In this document: piece by piece, positions 17,109 to 26,566 of the stretch
Layout: each line of letters opens with the position of its first letter
Numbering within the stretch: the first letter of the stretch is position 1
DNA from: Bog-756 sp963734435
GTDB taxonomy: Bacteria; Actinomycetota; Acidimicrobiia; Acidimicrobiales; RAAP-2
NCBI GenBank assembly: GCA_963734435.1
Contig: CAVTHA010000015.1
Coordinates: forward strand, 186,001 to 250,000
Length of the DNA: 64,000 nucleotides
Reading direction: 5' to 3'
Notes under the pieces: model-generated
What the model saw: the letters and a program-made list of their open reading frames with translations, nothing else
Databases searched by the model: none
Told to the model about the DNA's origin: nothing
Program-made: the position numbers and the translations under genes

Positions 17109-18092
17109 ATGGTCTACGTCCTCGCCCTCTCGAGCGCCCTCTCGAACGCTCTGGCCAGCATCCTTCAACGCATGGGCGTGGAGGATGCGCCGGATGAGAC
17201 CACGCTCCGCCTGAGCCTCCTGACCCACGCCTTGAAGCGGGGCGTCTGGCTGCTCGGTTTTGTGTTCATCATCGCCACCTTTCTCATGCAGGCGGTGGCC
17301 CTCCATCTCGGCGACCTCAGCCAGGTCCAGCCGATCCTGACGCTCGAGCTGCCCTTCCTCGTGCTGCTGCTGGCCACGTGGTTCCGGTTCCGGGTCGGGC
17401 CGCGTGAGTGGCTGGGCTGCATCCTCGCTACGGCCGGCTTGGCCGGGTTCCTGGTGTTCGCCCAGCCGACGGGCGGTGACCGGGTGCCGACGGGGCTCGG
17501 TTGGGGCGTGGTCGGCGGGATCTGTGGGGCGGTGACCCTGGCATTGGTCCTCGCCGCACTGCGCGGCCCTCGCTGGTGGCGGGCAGCCATGTTCGGCGCC
17601 GCCGGGGCCGTCGGGTTCGCGTTCACCGCCGCCCTCATCAAGACGATGGGGGACTACATCGCCACCGACTGGACGCACATGTTCGTTCACTGGCAGACCT
17701 ATGCGGTGGCCGTGTGCGGGGTGGCCTCGCTGTTCCTGGCCCAGAATGCCTTCCATGCCGGGCCCATCGCCGCCTCCCAGACGGCGTTGGTGCTGGTCGA
17801 TCCCCTGGCCAGCCTGGCCATCGGCATCGGGCTCTTCGGCGACAATCTGCGGACGGCCGGCATCTTCGGGCCCCTCGAGGCGGTCTCCCTGCTCGTGATG
17901 TTCGTCGGGGCCGCCTCCATCGCCCACTCGCCCCTCATCTCGGGCATGAAGGGCGACGATCAGCAGTACACGGAGATGCTCTCGCTCCGATCGCGTTCCA
18001 AGCGGTTGGTGGAAGCCGTCCAGGATCAGGTCCCGCCCGATCTGTTGCAACGGCTCCCGCCGGAGGTGACCGAGAACCTGCCCACCGAGTAG
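17109..18092 (+). CDS. DMT-superfamily (EamA/NIPA-like) membrane transporter
   Basis: A 327-residue protein with about nine or ten hydrophobic helices arranged as an internal duplication, from MVYVLALSSALSNALASIL to the last helix near residue 280, then a charged cytosolic tail of about 45 residues. QPILTLELPFLVLLLA and AASQTALVLVDPLASL match the paired helices of DMT/NIPA-like carriers. The substrate cannot be read. No Shine-Dalgarno is obvious before the ATG. The 298 bases upstream hold no feature I recognise. The CoaA gene follows after 18 bases and may be in the same operon. Confidence 0.75.
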   Translation: MVYVLALSSALSNALASILQRMGVEDAPDETTLRLSLLTHALKRGVWLLGFVFIIATFLMQAVALHLGDLSQVQPILTLELPFLVLLLATWFRFRVGPREWLGCILATAGLAGFLVFAQPTGGDRVPTGLGWGVVGGICGAVTLALVLAALRGPRWWRAAMFGAAGAVGFAFTAALIKTMGDYIATDWTHMFVHWQTYAVAVCGVASLFLAQNAFHAGPIAASQTALVLVDPLASLAIGIGLFGDNLRTAGIFGPLEAVSLLVMFVGAASIAHSPLISGMKGDDQQYTEMLSLRSRSKRLVEAVQDQVPPDLLQRLPPEVTENLPTE

Positions 18093-18110
18093 GGCTGGGG
18101 CGACGGGGAG

Positions 18111-19082
18111 ATGAGCGACCTCGGTGAGATGGAGCCGGCGGCCGGCCCGGTGCCGCCGCCGGGGTTTGTGACCTTCACCCGCCGGCAGTGGGCCGGTCTC
18201 GGCCGGCCGCTTCGGGCCCGAGACACCGGTGCCGGTACCGACCGGGAGGGGGGCGAACCGCTTCCGACGGGCGAACCTGCTGAGATCTACCGTCCGCTGT
18301 GTCGATTGCTCAGCTCGGTGGCGACGGCCCGGCGGGCGGAGACGAAACGGGTCGCCGCGTTACTCGGGCTGAGCCATAGACAACAGCCGTTCGTCATCGG
18401 AGTGGCCGGCAGCGTGGCGGTGGGCAAGAGCACCGTCGCCCGCGACATCAGTGCGCTCCTCGGGCGCGATCCCGCCCTCTCGCCGGTGGCTGTCCTCTCG
18501 ACCGATTCCTTCCTGCATCGGAACGACGAGCTGGCAGCCCGGGGACTGGCGGCCCGGAAAGGATTTCCCGAGACGTACGACCGGCGGAAGTTGGTGGCCA
18601 CCCTGGCAGCCATCCGGGCCGGGGAGGAGGCGGTGGAGGCGCCCGTCTACTCCCATCGGGACTACGACATCGTGCCCGGCCGGCACCACGTGATCCACCG
18701 GCCGGCAGCCCTGATCGTCGAAGGGCTGAACGTGCTCCAGGTCGGCCGGGACGAGCAGGGCGGTTCGGACGGGTCCGCCTTGGTGTCGGATTTTCTCGAC
18801 TGGTCGATCTATGTCGACGCCGCCGAGGCCGACATCGCCCGGTGGCATGGTGAGCGACTGCACGCCCTCCGGCGGGCCGGGACCGACGAGTCCACCGGAT
18901 TCCTCGAGTGGTTCTGCTCTCTGAGCGAGGTGGAGGCTCAGGCCGTAGCCGAGCACGCCTGGTCGGGGATCAACGCCGTGAACCTGCGGGACCACATCGC
19001 GCCGACCCGGCTCCGGGCATCCATGATCCTGTTCAAGGGAGCCGACCACCGGGTCAGCCACGTCCTGGTCCGGGCCGGTTGA
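18111..19082 (+). CDS. coaA: Pantothenate kinase, type I (CoaA)
   Basis: A 323-residue protein with the type I PanK landmarks: the P-loop GVAGSVAVGKST, STDSFLHRNDEL, KGFPETYD, PVYSHRDYDIVPG and EGLNVLQVG. It phosphorylates pantothenate in the first committed step of coenzyme A synthesis. The N-terminal 40 residues are low-complexity and poorly conserved, so the real start may be slightly downstream (the FVTFTRRQWAGL region begins the family core). The demand for CoA fits the many acyl-CoA genes in the window, but there is no direct linkage. Confidence 0.92.
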   Translation: MSDLGEMEPAAGPVPPPGFVTFTRRQWAGLGRPLRARDTGAGTDREGGEPLPTGEPAEIYRPLCRLLSSVATARRAETKRVAALLGLSHRQQPFVIGVAGSVAVGKSTVARDISALLGRDPALSPVAVLSTDSFLHRNDELAARGLAARKGFPETYDRRKLVATLAAIRAGEEAVEAPVYSHRDYDIVPGRHHVIHRPAALIVEGLNVLQVGRDEQGGSDGSALVSDFLDWSIYVDAAEADIARWHGERLHALRRAGTDESTGFLEWFCSLSEVEAQAVAEHAWSGINAVNLRDHIAPTRLRASMILFKGADHRVSHVLVRAG

Positions 19083-19101
19083 TGATCTGACGCGGCTGCC
19101 G

Positions 19102-19888
19102 CTACCGCCGTCCCGCCGGGGTGACCGGCGCCTGCCCGACCGACGATGGTCGCCACTGCAAGAGGGCGGGATCCCGACGGAGCTCCTGGCGGGCCATGGC
19201 CTCGAAGAACCCGATGAAGCCCTCGCCGTCAGAGCGTTCGAAGAAGGACCGGGCGGGCTGGGGGAGCTCGCGCCCCGCCGAGGGCTTCCACCTGCCAGGC
19301 TCGTTTGCTCCGGTACTCGAGCGCCACTGCTCGCTGGTGGGCGGCCCGGACACTCCCGGCCGTCACCAACACCCCGTGGTTGGCCAGCAGGGCCATGTCG
19401 GCCGATCCCATGGCGGCTACGGCCTTGGCCGCGCTGTCGTGGGAATTCACCGGGCCCTCGTACTCGTCGACCACGACGATGTGCCCGCCGCCGAGTGCCG
19501 AGCTCTGGTCGTAGCAGCCCGGGATGCGTCGGGCGTCGGCCCACACGGTGGCGTACCGGGGGTGGCTGTGAACGGCCACCACGACGTCATCCCGCTGTCG
19601 GTGGAGCTCGAGATGGAGCGGGATCCCGAGGGGAACCGGCCAATCGCCCTCGAGGAGGTTGCCCTCGACGTCGATGACCAGGACATCGTCGGGCTGGAGC
19701 TCCTCCCACAGGAGAAGCCATGGATTGCAGAGGAGCGTCCCGTCCGGCTGCCGATAGGTGATGTGCCCGGCCAGATGATCGTCGTAGCCCTCGCGCCAGA
19801 GGGTGCGGGCCAACAGCACGAGCTCCTGACGCGGGTCGAGCTCGGGCAACAGGGCGTGTCGGTCCGGCGAGAACGGGACCGAGGTCAC
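19102..19888 (-). CDS. Class II aldolase/adducin-family protein, one frameshift
   Basis: About 261 residues after repair. It shows the class II aldolase zinc-site pattern: DDHLAGHITYR near residue 40, VHSHPRYATVWAD (His-x-His) and LLANHGVLVT (third His region). The C-terminal 60 residues (GRELPQPARSFFERSD onward) are in another frame; removing one C from the CCCC run at 19273-19276 joins them. Family members cleave or epimerise phosphorylated sugars, or act as decarboxylases of aromatic catabolism. It overlaps the amidohydrolase start-stop by four bases (ATGA), suggesting a two-step pathway. Confidence 0.83.
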
Positions 19889-21081
19889 GGGAGGCGGGGT
19901 TCCGGGAGCGGCCAGCGGTACAGGGCGGCGGCATTCTCGTGGGTCAGCTTCCGCAGATCGTCCACCGGTAGGTGGCCCCAGCAGCGCTCGATGACGTCCT
20001 GGGTGTCGGGCCAGGTCGAATCGCCGTGGGGGTAGTCGACCTCGACCATGATGTGGTCGAGGCCGATCCGGTCACGGGTTCCGATGGTCGACGGGTCGTC
20101 GATGGTGCAGAACCAGAAATTGCGTTGGAGCACATCGGCCGGGCGCAGCCCGGATGGGTCGAAGTCGCGGCCGTACCCCGACCGGTCCACGATGTTGTCG
20201 AGCCGATCGAGCAACATGGCCACCCACCCGATACCCCCTTCGCTCATAGCGATCTTGAGGCCCGGGAACTTCGTCGGCAGTCCCGACCAGACCCACTCGG
20301 CGCAGGCCGACAGGGACATCTGGCCGAACAGGGTCGCGCCCAGGGCCACCAGAGGGCCGTCCTCGGGCATGTCAGGCATCCCCGACGAGCCGACGTGGAG
20401 CGAGATCACCGTTCCGGTGTCCTCGCACGCTGCCATGATCGGCTCCCAGTAGCCGGAGAAGAGGCTAGGGAGCCCGATCCGGTGGGGTCGCTCCGGGAGG
20501 GTGACCGACCGGAACCCGCGTTCGGCGTTGCGCCTGATCTCGTCGGCGCCGAGCGCGGCGTCGGTGAGGAAGGTGATGCCGCAGGGGATGATCCGGTCGG
20601 GAAAGGGCTGCCACCACGCCTCGTACAGCCAGTCGTTCCAGGCTTTCGTCACGGCCAGGCCGAGCTGCGGGTCACTTGCCGTGGAGAACACCTTTCCGGA
20701 GAACCCGGTGATCTGGGAGGGGAAGTTGAGCGAGGCCCACACTCCGTTGATGTCCATGTCGGCGATACGTGCACGGATGTCCCAACAGCCCCGGCGCATG
20801 TCCTCGAAGCGGGTCGGCTCGAGACTCACGCACTCCGGCCGGCGCCCGGCGACGGCGTTCATCCCGACCTGCGAGTAGAGGTTGCCGTCGAATTCCCAGA
20901 GCTGATGACCCCGAGCGTTCTCGATGATCTTCGGAGCCAAGGGGGCGAACCGGCGAGGGAGTCGGCCCTCGAACATGTCCGGCGGCTCGACCAGGTGGTC
21001 GTCGACCGAGATGATCGTGTACCGCACCGGCCTCGGGGCCGGATCCGGCAGCAGGGTGTCCGGCCGGGTGGCGATGGTCAT
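19885..21081 (-). CDS. Amidohydrolase family 2 protein
   Basis: A 398-residue TIM-barrel metal-dependent hydrolase/decarboxylase. SVDDHLVEPPDMF near residue 25 supplies the first metal-binding pattern, and ISLHVGSSGMPD and VEVDYPHGDSTWP carry further conserved His and Asp residues. The family includes ACMSD-like decarboxylases and hydrolases of aromatic or heterocyclic compounds. It is the first gene of an operon with the class II aldolase (ATGA overlap). The substrate is not evident. Confidence 0.85.
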   Translation of the reverse strand: MTIATRPDTLLPDPAPRPVRYTIISVDDHLVEPPDMFEGRLPRRFAPLAPKIIENARGHQLWEFDGNLYSQVGMNAVAGRRPECVSLEPTRFEDMRRGCWDIRARIADMDINGVWASLNFPSQITGFSGKVFSTASDPQLGLAVTKAWNDWLYEAWWQPFPDRIIPCGITFLTDAALGADEIRRNAERGFRSVTLPERPHRIGLPSLFSGYWEPIMAACEDTGTVISLHVGSSGMPDMPEDGPLVALGATLFGQMSLSACAEWVWSGLPTKFPGLKIAMSEGGIGWVAMLLDRLDNIVDRSGYGRDFDPSGLRPADVLQRNFWFCTIDDPSTIGTRDRIGLDHIMVEVDYPHGDSTWPDTQDVIERCWGHLPVDDLRKLTHENAAALYRWPLPEPRLP

Positions 21082-21154
21082 TCCGGCCTGTGCCCGTGCT
21101 TCCCCACGACCCGAGTATGCCAGGCCGGGCTGGTCCCTCAGGCGAAGAGGCGTC

Positions 21155-22144
21155 TCAGGCGAACAGGTCGGTGAAGGCCAGGATCCCGTTCACGTACTGT
21201 ACGGTCGAGGGGAACATCCCGCTCCGTTGGACGGAGTTGAGGCCCTGGTAGTAGCCGGCCAGCGCCAGGCCCGCATCGCCTCGCGTCTGGAGCAGCAGCT
21301 GGTGCAGGTAGGCCGCCGCCATCTCGATGTTGTCGGATGTGTTTGTCGCCTGGAGCCCGGACTGACCGAGCGAGACCCGGAGCTTGGCCACGGTGGTTGG
21401 CTCCAGTTGCCCGATCCCGACGGCGCCGGTGGAGGACACCGCCGACATCTGCCATCCCGACTCCCACCAGCACATGGCCTCCAGGAGCGACTCGGGGACG
21501 CCGAACTCGGCCGCCCATCGCTCGAAGAGTGGGCGCAGTGCCAGGCGCTGGGGGTGGGCCAGTAGTTCGGCCGGGAGAGTCGAGCCCGGTGCCGGCGAGG
21601 ACAGCAGGGGACCGCCGGCATTTCCGGCCGTGTCACCGGAGATCGTGTTCGAGGGGACGACGACCTTGGCGCCGATCTCGACGTTCGAGGGATCGACGAT
21701 CCCGTTGGCGTCGACGATGGCGGCCACGCTGGTCCCGTACTGTGAGGCGAGGCTCCACAGCGTGTCCCCCTGGGTGACCGTCACGGTTACCGACCCGCTC
21801 GAGGTGGACGTGTAACCGGTCGTGCCACTGGACGTGGTCCCGGATGAACCCGCTGCGGTCGGTATGTCGATCACCGTGCCGGCCTCGATCAGGTCGGGGT
21901 CACCGATGCCGTTGTAGGTGACCAGGGCGGCCACGCTGGTGCCGTAGGTGCTGGCGATCTGGGTGAGCGTGGCTCCCGGCCTGACCCGCACGGTGGTCGC
22001 GGCGGCATCGCTCGTCCAGGCACAGCCCATCGCCGTCAGCGATGCCACCGACACCAGCGCCAGCCGGACGGCGTGGCGCCTTCGTCGGCTCACCGCGCGC
22101 CGGTCGGCTCCGGCGAGCAAGGTGGCAGGTTCCCTTGCGAGCAC
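21155..22144 (-). CDS. Secreted LysM-LysM-lytic transglycosylase
   Basis: A 329-residue exported cell-wall enzyme. An N-terminal basic and hydrophobic signal region (RRRRHAVRLALVSVASL) is followed by two LysM repeats (about 50-95 and 118-165), a Ser/Thr/Gly linker between them, and a C-terminal SLT domain. The SLT domain includes MCWWESGWQ with the catalytic Glu, AVGIGQLEPTT and LAGYYQGL. LysM binds peptidoglycan and SLT cleaves it, so a role in wall remodelling or growth is expected. A signal-peptide Cys (MGCAW) may be a lipobox but is not convincing. I saw no riboswitch in the 85-base leader. Confidence 0.9.
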   Translation of the reverse strand: MLAREPATLLAGADRRAVSRRRRHAVRLALVSVASLTAMGCAWTSDAAATTVRVRPGATLTQIASTYGTSVAALVTYNGIGDPDLIEAGTVIDIPTAAGSSGTTSSGTTGYTSTSSGSVTVTVTQGDTLWSLASQYGTSVAAIVDANGIVDPSNVEIGAKVVVPSNTISGDTAGNAGGPLLSSPAPGSTLPAELLAHPQRLALRPLFERWAAEFGVPESLLEAMCWWESGWQMSAVSSTGAVGIGQLEPTTVAKLRVSLGQSGLQATNTSDNIEMAAAYLHQLLLQTRGDAGLALAGYYQGLNSVQRSGMFPSTVQYVNGILAFTDLFA

Positions 22145-22229
22145 ACTGTGTCATCGACCGTTCACCCACTTCACTTGAGGGCACTGGACGGGAAGGTCGG
22201 TCAGCGCCGGTTCGCCCTGGTCTGAGCAG

Positions 22230-23897
22230 TTATGGGCGGCTGCTCCCGCGGTGGGCCTGTCGGTGCTGACCGAACGCCCTCTCCAGCTCGGCGATGTCCT
22301 CGGGCCCCATGGCGCGCAGCGGTTGGCGCCGGGCCGGACGCCAGAACATCTGGCCTGCGCCCTGCCACCGTTCGCGCCGCAGGACCTGTTTGTCGACCTT
22401 GTTGGTGGCGGTGACCGGCAGCCGATCGACGACGCGGACATAGCGAGGCGCCCATTTCGTGCCGAGATCCGGTTGAAGTGAAAGGAAATCGTCGAATCGG
22501 GATGGGTCGAACGCAGCCGGCTCGGCCATTTCCAAGACGGCCATCACCTGATCGTCTGCCGTCCGCTCGTCGGGCACGCCGAAGACCGACACGCCGGTGG
22601 CCGGCTGGAACCGGCCGAACAACCGCTCGAGTGGGGCCGACGCAAAATTCTCACCGTCCACCCGGAGCCAGTCGGCAGTGCGGCCGGCGAAATAGAAGAT
22701 GCCCGAGTCGTCGCGGTAACCGAGATCGCCGGACCAGTACCAACCGTTGCGCGAGCGCTGCCCGGTGGCCTCCGGGTTGTTGTAGTACCCCTCGAAGCGG
22801 TCGAGGGCGTTCCGACCCACGATCTCGCCGATGGCATCGGCCGCGTTCAGCATGTGCCCCGAGCCATCGAACCGGGCGGGATCGCACTCCTTCCCCGTTT
22901 CGGCATCGACGACCGCCACGTCGAGGCCGTCCAGGGGCACGCCGAGGGCGTCCGGGGGGAGACCTGGCTTGGGCCCGAAGACGATGGCGTTCTCGCTCGA
23001 GCCGTAGCCCGAGAGCACCTTGCACCCGAACCGGGCTTCGAAGGCGGCCATGTCGGCCACCGAGGACTCCGGCGCCAGGACCACCCGCAGCCGGTGGTCC
23101 CGATCCGCCTGATCGGGGGGCGTGCTCACGATGAACGCCAGGGCCCGCCCGATGGTGGCGAAGAAGGTGCTCGAGGTGGCACGGATGTCAGCCATGGCGC
23201 TGGTCGCGGAGAACTTCCGGCGGAGCACGATCGTTGCACCGCTACCCATGGCCGGGAAGATGGTCGAGAACAGCGCGTTCCCGTGGAAGAGCGGCATGGC
23301 GCAGTACAGGACGTCCTCGGGTCCGAAACCGATGCCGGTGGCGGACCGTGCCACCCGCCCTTGGGTGACCCGCACCGCCTTCGGGGTGCCGGTCGAGCCC
23401 GCGGTGAACAGCAGGAGGGCGAGGTCGTCGGGCGATGGCATCTTGGAACTGCTCGGTGGAGCGGGGGCGCCCGGGGAGGCATCACCGACGTCGACGACAC
23501 GTGCTCCACCGATATCGAGGCCGTCGAGCAGCGTTCGGTGCGCGGCATCGGTCAGGATCACCCTGCAGTCGGTATGGGTCACATCGGCAGCCAACTCGGC
23601 GCCCCGGCGGGTCGAGTTGAGTCCGATCAGCACCGAACCGGTGACCAGCGTTCCCCCCAAGGCGAAGAGGTACTCGGGGACGTTGTCCAACATCACGGCG
23701 ACGTGCGGCGGTCCGTCGGCGGTCAGGGAGCGGAGCCAAGCTCCCCAACGCGACATCTCGATGACCAGCTCCGACCATGCCCAGCTCCTCCCTTCGAACA
23801 GCAGGCCGCGACGATGGTCGTCGGCCCGGGCCAGCACGGCCTCTGCTCCCGTCGAGATAGTCCCGTCCCCACCTCCCGAGTGCCTGGCCGCGGTCAT
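22230..23897 (-). CDS. Fatty-acyl/steroid acyl-CoA synthetase (FadD family)
   Basis: A 555-residue ANL-superfamily adenylating enzyme. Motifs in order are LLLFTAGSTGTPKAV (phosphate loop), SGYGSSENAIVF, WYWSGDLGYRD and LPVTATNKVDKQVLRRE with the C-terminal catalytic Lys. It activates a carboxylic acid with ATP and couples it to CoA. The layout resembles actinobacterial FadD proteins used for lipid or sterol side chains; the chain is unspecified. The ATG at 23897 is chosen because residues upstream of it are low-complexity. It is divergent from the nucleosidase gene. Confidence 0.87.
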   Translation of the reverse strand: MTAARHSGGGDGTISTGAEAVLARADDHRRGLLFEGRSWAWSELVIEMSRWGAWLRSLTADGPPHVAVMLDNVPEYLFALGGTLVTGSVLIGLNSTRRGAELAADVTHTDCRVILTDAAHRTLLDGLDIGGARVVDVGDASPGAPAPPSSSKMPSPDDLALLLFTAGSTGTPKAVRVTQGRVARSATGIGFGPEDVLYCAMPLFHGNALFSTIFPAMGSGATIVLRRKFSATSAMADIRATSSTFFATIGRALAFIVSTPPDQADRDHRLRVVLAPESSVADMAAFEARFGCKVLSGYGSSENAIVFGPKPGLPPDALGVPLDGLDVAVVDAETGKECDPARFDGSGHMLNAADAIGEIVGRNALDRFEGYYNNPEATGQRSRNGWYWSGDLGYRDDSGIFYFAGRTADWLRVDGENFASAPLERLFGRFQPATGVSVFGVPDERTADDQVMAVLEMAEPAAFDPSRFDDFLSLQPDLGTKWAPRYVRVVDRLPVTATNKVDKQVLRRERWQGAGQMFWRPARRQPLRAMGPEDIAELERAFGQHRQAHRGSSRP

Positions 23898-24142
23898 GCC
23901 GACGGTGGTGGGTCCAACCGGACCGGGGCTCGAGTGAGCGGTTCGATGTGCAACAGACCCTCCACTCCGGCGCCCGCGAGCGGCTCCCACCTGGCGATCG
24001 GAGACGGGCCGATTGTAGGGGTTCACCGGTCGACATGGCGTTGTCGGACTTGCGGTCATGGTGGGCGCCGGACGGCGACTTCCCGGGGCCGCAGGTACGG
24101 CCGGCGGGTACCATTGCCGCCACGCCGTCCGAGGGGGTCCTG

Positions 24143-24841
24143 ATGCCGGTCGCCTTCATCTGCGCCATGCCGATGGAGCTCTCCCCGCTCAAGCGGAAGC
24201 TCCGCCTCGAGAAGACCCGCGTCGGCTCCCTCGACATCTATCGGGGGATGCTCGGCGACCGCCCGGTGGTGGGCATCGCCACCGGCATGGGTACGGCACT
24301 GGCGGCGGAGAAGCTCGGCATGTTGCTGGGTGCGGTCGACGTTGAACAGGTTGTGGTGGTGGGCATCGCCGGTGCGGTCCATGAAGACGCCCCCATCGGG
24401 TCACTCGTGCTACCCGCCGTCGTGGTGAACGGCGCGACTGGAGACGAGTTTCGGCCCCATCCCCTCGGGAATGGCCGGCCCGAGGGCAAGATGTGGACGA
24501 CCGACACCCTCATCACCGACCTGGAGGTCATCGGCCGGCTGCGTGACGACGGGGTCGTCTCCCTGGACATGGAGACGGCCGCCATCGCCGAGGTCTGCGA
24601 GCGAGAGGGCATTCCCTGGTCGGTGTTCCGGACGATCAGCGACCGGGCCACCGATGGGACGTTGGACGAAGAGGTCTTCCGCATGAGCAACCAGGACGGC
24701 TCGCCCAACGTGAAGGCCATCGCCGCCTATGTCGCCCGGCATCCGGGTCGCCTTCCGGCCATGGGCCGGATGGCCAAAGAGGTCAAGCTGGCCACCGAGC
24801 GGGCCGCCGAGGCCGCCATCGTCGCGGTGTCCCGGCCCTGA
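24143..24841 (+). CDS. Nucleoside phosphorylase / MTA-SAH nucleosidase-like protein
   Basis: A 232-residue PNP/UDP-family protein. FICAMPMELSPLK at the start, VVVGIAGAVHEDAPIGSLV, SLDMETAAIAEVCE (ribose-binding Met-Glu) and FRTISDRATDG (catalytic Asp region) define the fold. Members split 5'-methylthioadenosine, S-adenosylhomocysteine or related nucleosides, or act on futalosine. The substrate cannot be fixed by inspection. The ATG at 24143 is chosen because the upstream in-frame residues are not family-like. No functional link to neighbours is seen. Confidence 0.82.
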   Translation: MPVAFICAMPMELSPLKRKLRLEKTRVGSLDIYRGMLGDRPVVGIATGMGTALAAEKLGMLLGAVDVEQVVVVGIAGAVHEDAPIGSLVLPAVVVNGATGDEFRPHPLGNGRPEGKMWTTDTLITDLEVIGRLRDDGVVSLDMETAAIAEVCEREGIPWSVFRTISDRATDGTLDEEVFRMSNQDGSPNVKAIAAYVARHPGRLPAMGRMAKEVKLATERAAEAAIVAVSRP

Positions 24842-24867
24842 GGCGCGGGGAACCCGGGATCGCCGAC

Positions 24868-25461
24868 TCAACTTCGGGCCAACCTGGCCTGTGCCCGTCT
24901 CACCTGATCGGCGCGGATGGGCCGGGGCCGCCGCCGGATCACCAGGAGGCTCACGTTATTGGGGGCGGGTGGCGAGAAGGCCGAGCGGGGGAGTGGTCGC
25001 CCGGTCGACACCTCGAAGACCTGGAGCCAGCGGGCCGCGCCCGGGCCGCCGCCGGATGTCCACCGGGCGGCGGTGTGCCACGGAACCACCAGGTCCGCCC
25101 GGACCAATGCGCTTCCGGGTCCGACCAGACGGCGCAGGATGGAGGCGGTGACGGCAAAGGGCGGGTTGGCGACCACTCGGAAGGGCCGGCGCGGCAGTCG
25201 CAGGCGGGCGGCATCGGCGACCACCACGGTCAGGCGCCGCCCCGCCAGCGTCCGGCGAAGCTCTCCCGCCCGCCCGGGGTGGAGCTCGAAGGCCACGACC
25301 CGGGCGCCGCGGTCGAGCAGCGGTCGGGTCAGCGCACCTGTTCCCGCCCCGATGTCGAGCACCAGTTCACCGTGGCCGACGCCGGCATCGGCGACGATCT
25401 GGGCGGCACGGTCATCAGCGAGCTGATGCCACCCCCACGCCTGCCTTCCGGCGGGCACCAC
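24868..25461 (-). CDS. Short Erm-type 23S rRNA adenine N6-methyltransferase
   Basis: A 197-residue KsgA/Erm-family methyltransferase. It opens with AWGWHQLADD, the actinobacterial Erm start, then shows motif I LVLDIGAGTGALT, motif II VAFELHP, and the catalytic VVANPPFAVT (motif IV). Like Erm(37) of M. tuberculosis it lacks most of the C-terminal helical domain of classical Erm proteins, which run about 245-260 residues. It would methylate the A2058 region of 23S rRNA and lower macrolide-lincosamide binding; this is inferred from the family. The GTG start is at 25461. It is divergent from an ABC exporter. No Erm leader-peptide attenuator is evident. Confidence 0.82.
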   Translation of the reverse strand: MVPAGRQAWGWHQLADDRAAQIVADAGVGHGELVLDIGAGTGALTRPLLDRGARVVAFELHPGRAGELRRTLAGRRLTVVVADAARLRLPRRPFRVVANPPFAVTASILRRLVGPGSALVRADLVVPWHTAARWTSGGGPGAARWLQVFEVSTGRPLPRSAFSPPAPNNVSLLVIRRRPRPIRADQVRRAQARLARS

Positions 25462-25571
25462 GCACCATCACGCAGCAGGTCACCCGGGCATAGTACAAGA
25501 GGGCGGTCGGAGCCGACAGCTGCTCATCGGACAGGGAAAGGTGACCACGGACCATGGGAGAGGGAGGATCG

Positions 25572-25664
25572 ATGGAGGCGGGCGCGCCGCCGGCGTCGGG
25601 TGCCACGCCGGCGTGTGCCGATGTCTTCGATCGCCAGCTGGCCGAGTTAGTCGGATCCCCTTGA
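25572..25664 (+). CDS. Candidate small ORF coupled to the ABC ATPase
   Basis: A 30-codon frame starting ATG at 25572 and ending TGA at 25662-25664. It is preceded at 25561-25568 by AGGGAGGA, a strong Shine-Dalgarno three bases before the ATG. Its stop overlaps the probable TTG start of the ABC ATPase in a TTGA arrangement. The peptide (MEAGAPPASGATPACAD then VFDRQLAELVGSP) has no recognised domain. It may be a translational leader that couples or regulates exporter expression. An in-frame ATG at 25554 would lengthen it by six residues. Confidence 0.4.
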   Translation: MEAGAPPASGATPACADVFDRQLAELVGSP

Positions 25665-26566
25665 CGCCGGCTCTCAGCGTGCAGCACCTGGCCAAATCCT
25701 ACGGCCCCAAGCGGGCCGTCGTGGACGTGAGCTTCGAGGTGGAGCGGGGCGAGGTGTTCGCCCTACTCGGCCCCAACGGCGCCGGTAAGACCACCACCAT
25801 CGAGATCCTCGAGGGATTCCGCCTGCGGGATGCGGGCCAGGTCGAGACTCTCGGTGTCGATCCGGCGGCGCCGGGGACCCAGCGCTGGCTGCGTTCGCGC
25901 ATCGGGGTCGTGCTCCAAGAACTCGCCGTCGAACCGTTCTACTCGGTGCGCCAAGTGCTCACTCGCAACGCCGGGTTCTACCCTTCGCCCCGCCGGGTCG
26001 ACGAGGTGATCGAACTGGTGGGACTGTCGGAAAAAGCGGACGCCCGGGTGAAGACACTTTCTGGCGGGCAGCAACGCCGGCTCGACGTGGGCCTCGGCAT
26101 CATCGGCCATCCCGAGCTCCTGTTCCTGGACGAGCCCACCACCGGCCTCGACCCGTCGGGGCGTCGTGATTCGTGGACGCTCATCCGCACCCTGGCCGGC
26201 GAGGGCACCACGGTGCTGCTCACCACCCACTACATGGACGAGGTCGAGGCCCTGGCCGACCGAGTAGCCGTCCTCTCCGACGCCCGTATCGTGGCCACCG
26301 GGACCCCGTCCTCGCTCGGTGGCCGCGACTTGGGGGCGGTGACCATCCGGTTCGGCCTGCCCGATGGAGTCGTCGCCGCTGAGCTGCCTTTCCCGGTCGA
26401 GCCGGCCACCGACGGGACGGTCGAGATCCATACCGAGGACGAGCTCCGGGTGCTCCACACCCTGACCGGCTGGGCGCTCGAGCAAGGCGTCGCCCTCCCT
26501 GGCTTGTCCGTCTTGCGGGTCACGCTGGAGGACGTCTACCTGCGGCTCACACAGGGGGAGCCGTGA
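25661..26566 (+). CDS. ABC transporter ATP-binding protein
   Basis: A 301-residue ABC-2 export ATPase. Walker A is GPNGAGKTT, signature is LSGGQQRRLD, Walker B is LLFLDEPTTGLDPS and the H-loop is LTTHYMDEVE. The C-terminal domain ends in VTLEDVYLRLT. The first family residues are LSVQHLAKSYGPKRAV, so the start is near 25661 (TTG, overlapping the stop of a small ORF) or at GTG 25678. It overlaps its permease by four bases (GTGA). Its position beside the Erm-like gene suggests a role in antibiotic export, by context only. Confidence 0.87.
   Translation: MTPALSVQHLAKSYGPKRAVVDVSFEVERGEVFALLGPNGAGKTTTIEILEGFRLRDAGQVETLGVDPAAPGTQRWLRSRIGVVLQELAVEPFYSVRQVLTRNAGFYPSPRRVDEVIELVGLSEKADARVKTLSGGQQRRLDVGLGIIGHPELLFLDEPTTGLDPSGRRDSWTLIRTLAGEGTTVLLTTHYMDEVEALADRVAVLSDARIVATGTPSSLGGRDLGAVTIRFGLPDGVVAAELPFPVEPATDGTVEIHTEDELRVLHTLTGWALEQGVALPGLSVLRVTLEDVYLRLTQGEP

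Noticed and set aside
22145..22229. Cyclic-di-AMP riboswitch before the LysM-transglycosylase
   Set aside because: Such genes often carry one in actinobacteria, but the 85-base leader lacks the conserved core sequences.
25462..25553. Erm leader-peptide attenuator
   Set aside because: No short ORF with pairing repeats precedes the Erm start on the minus strand.
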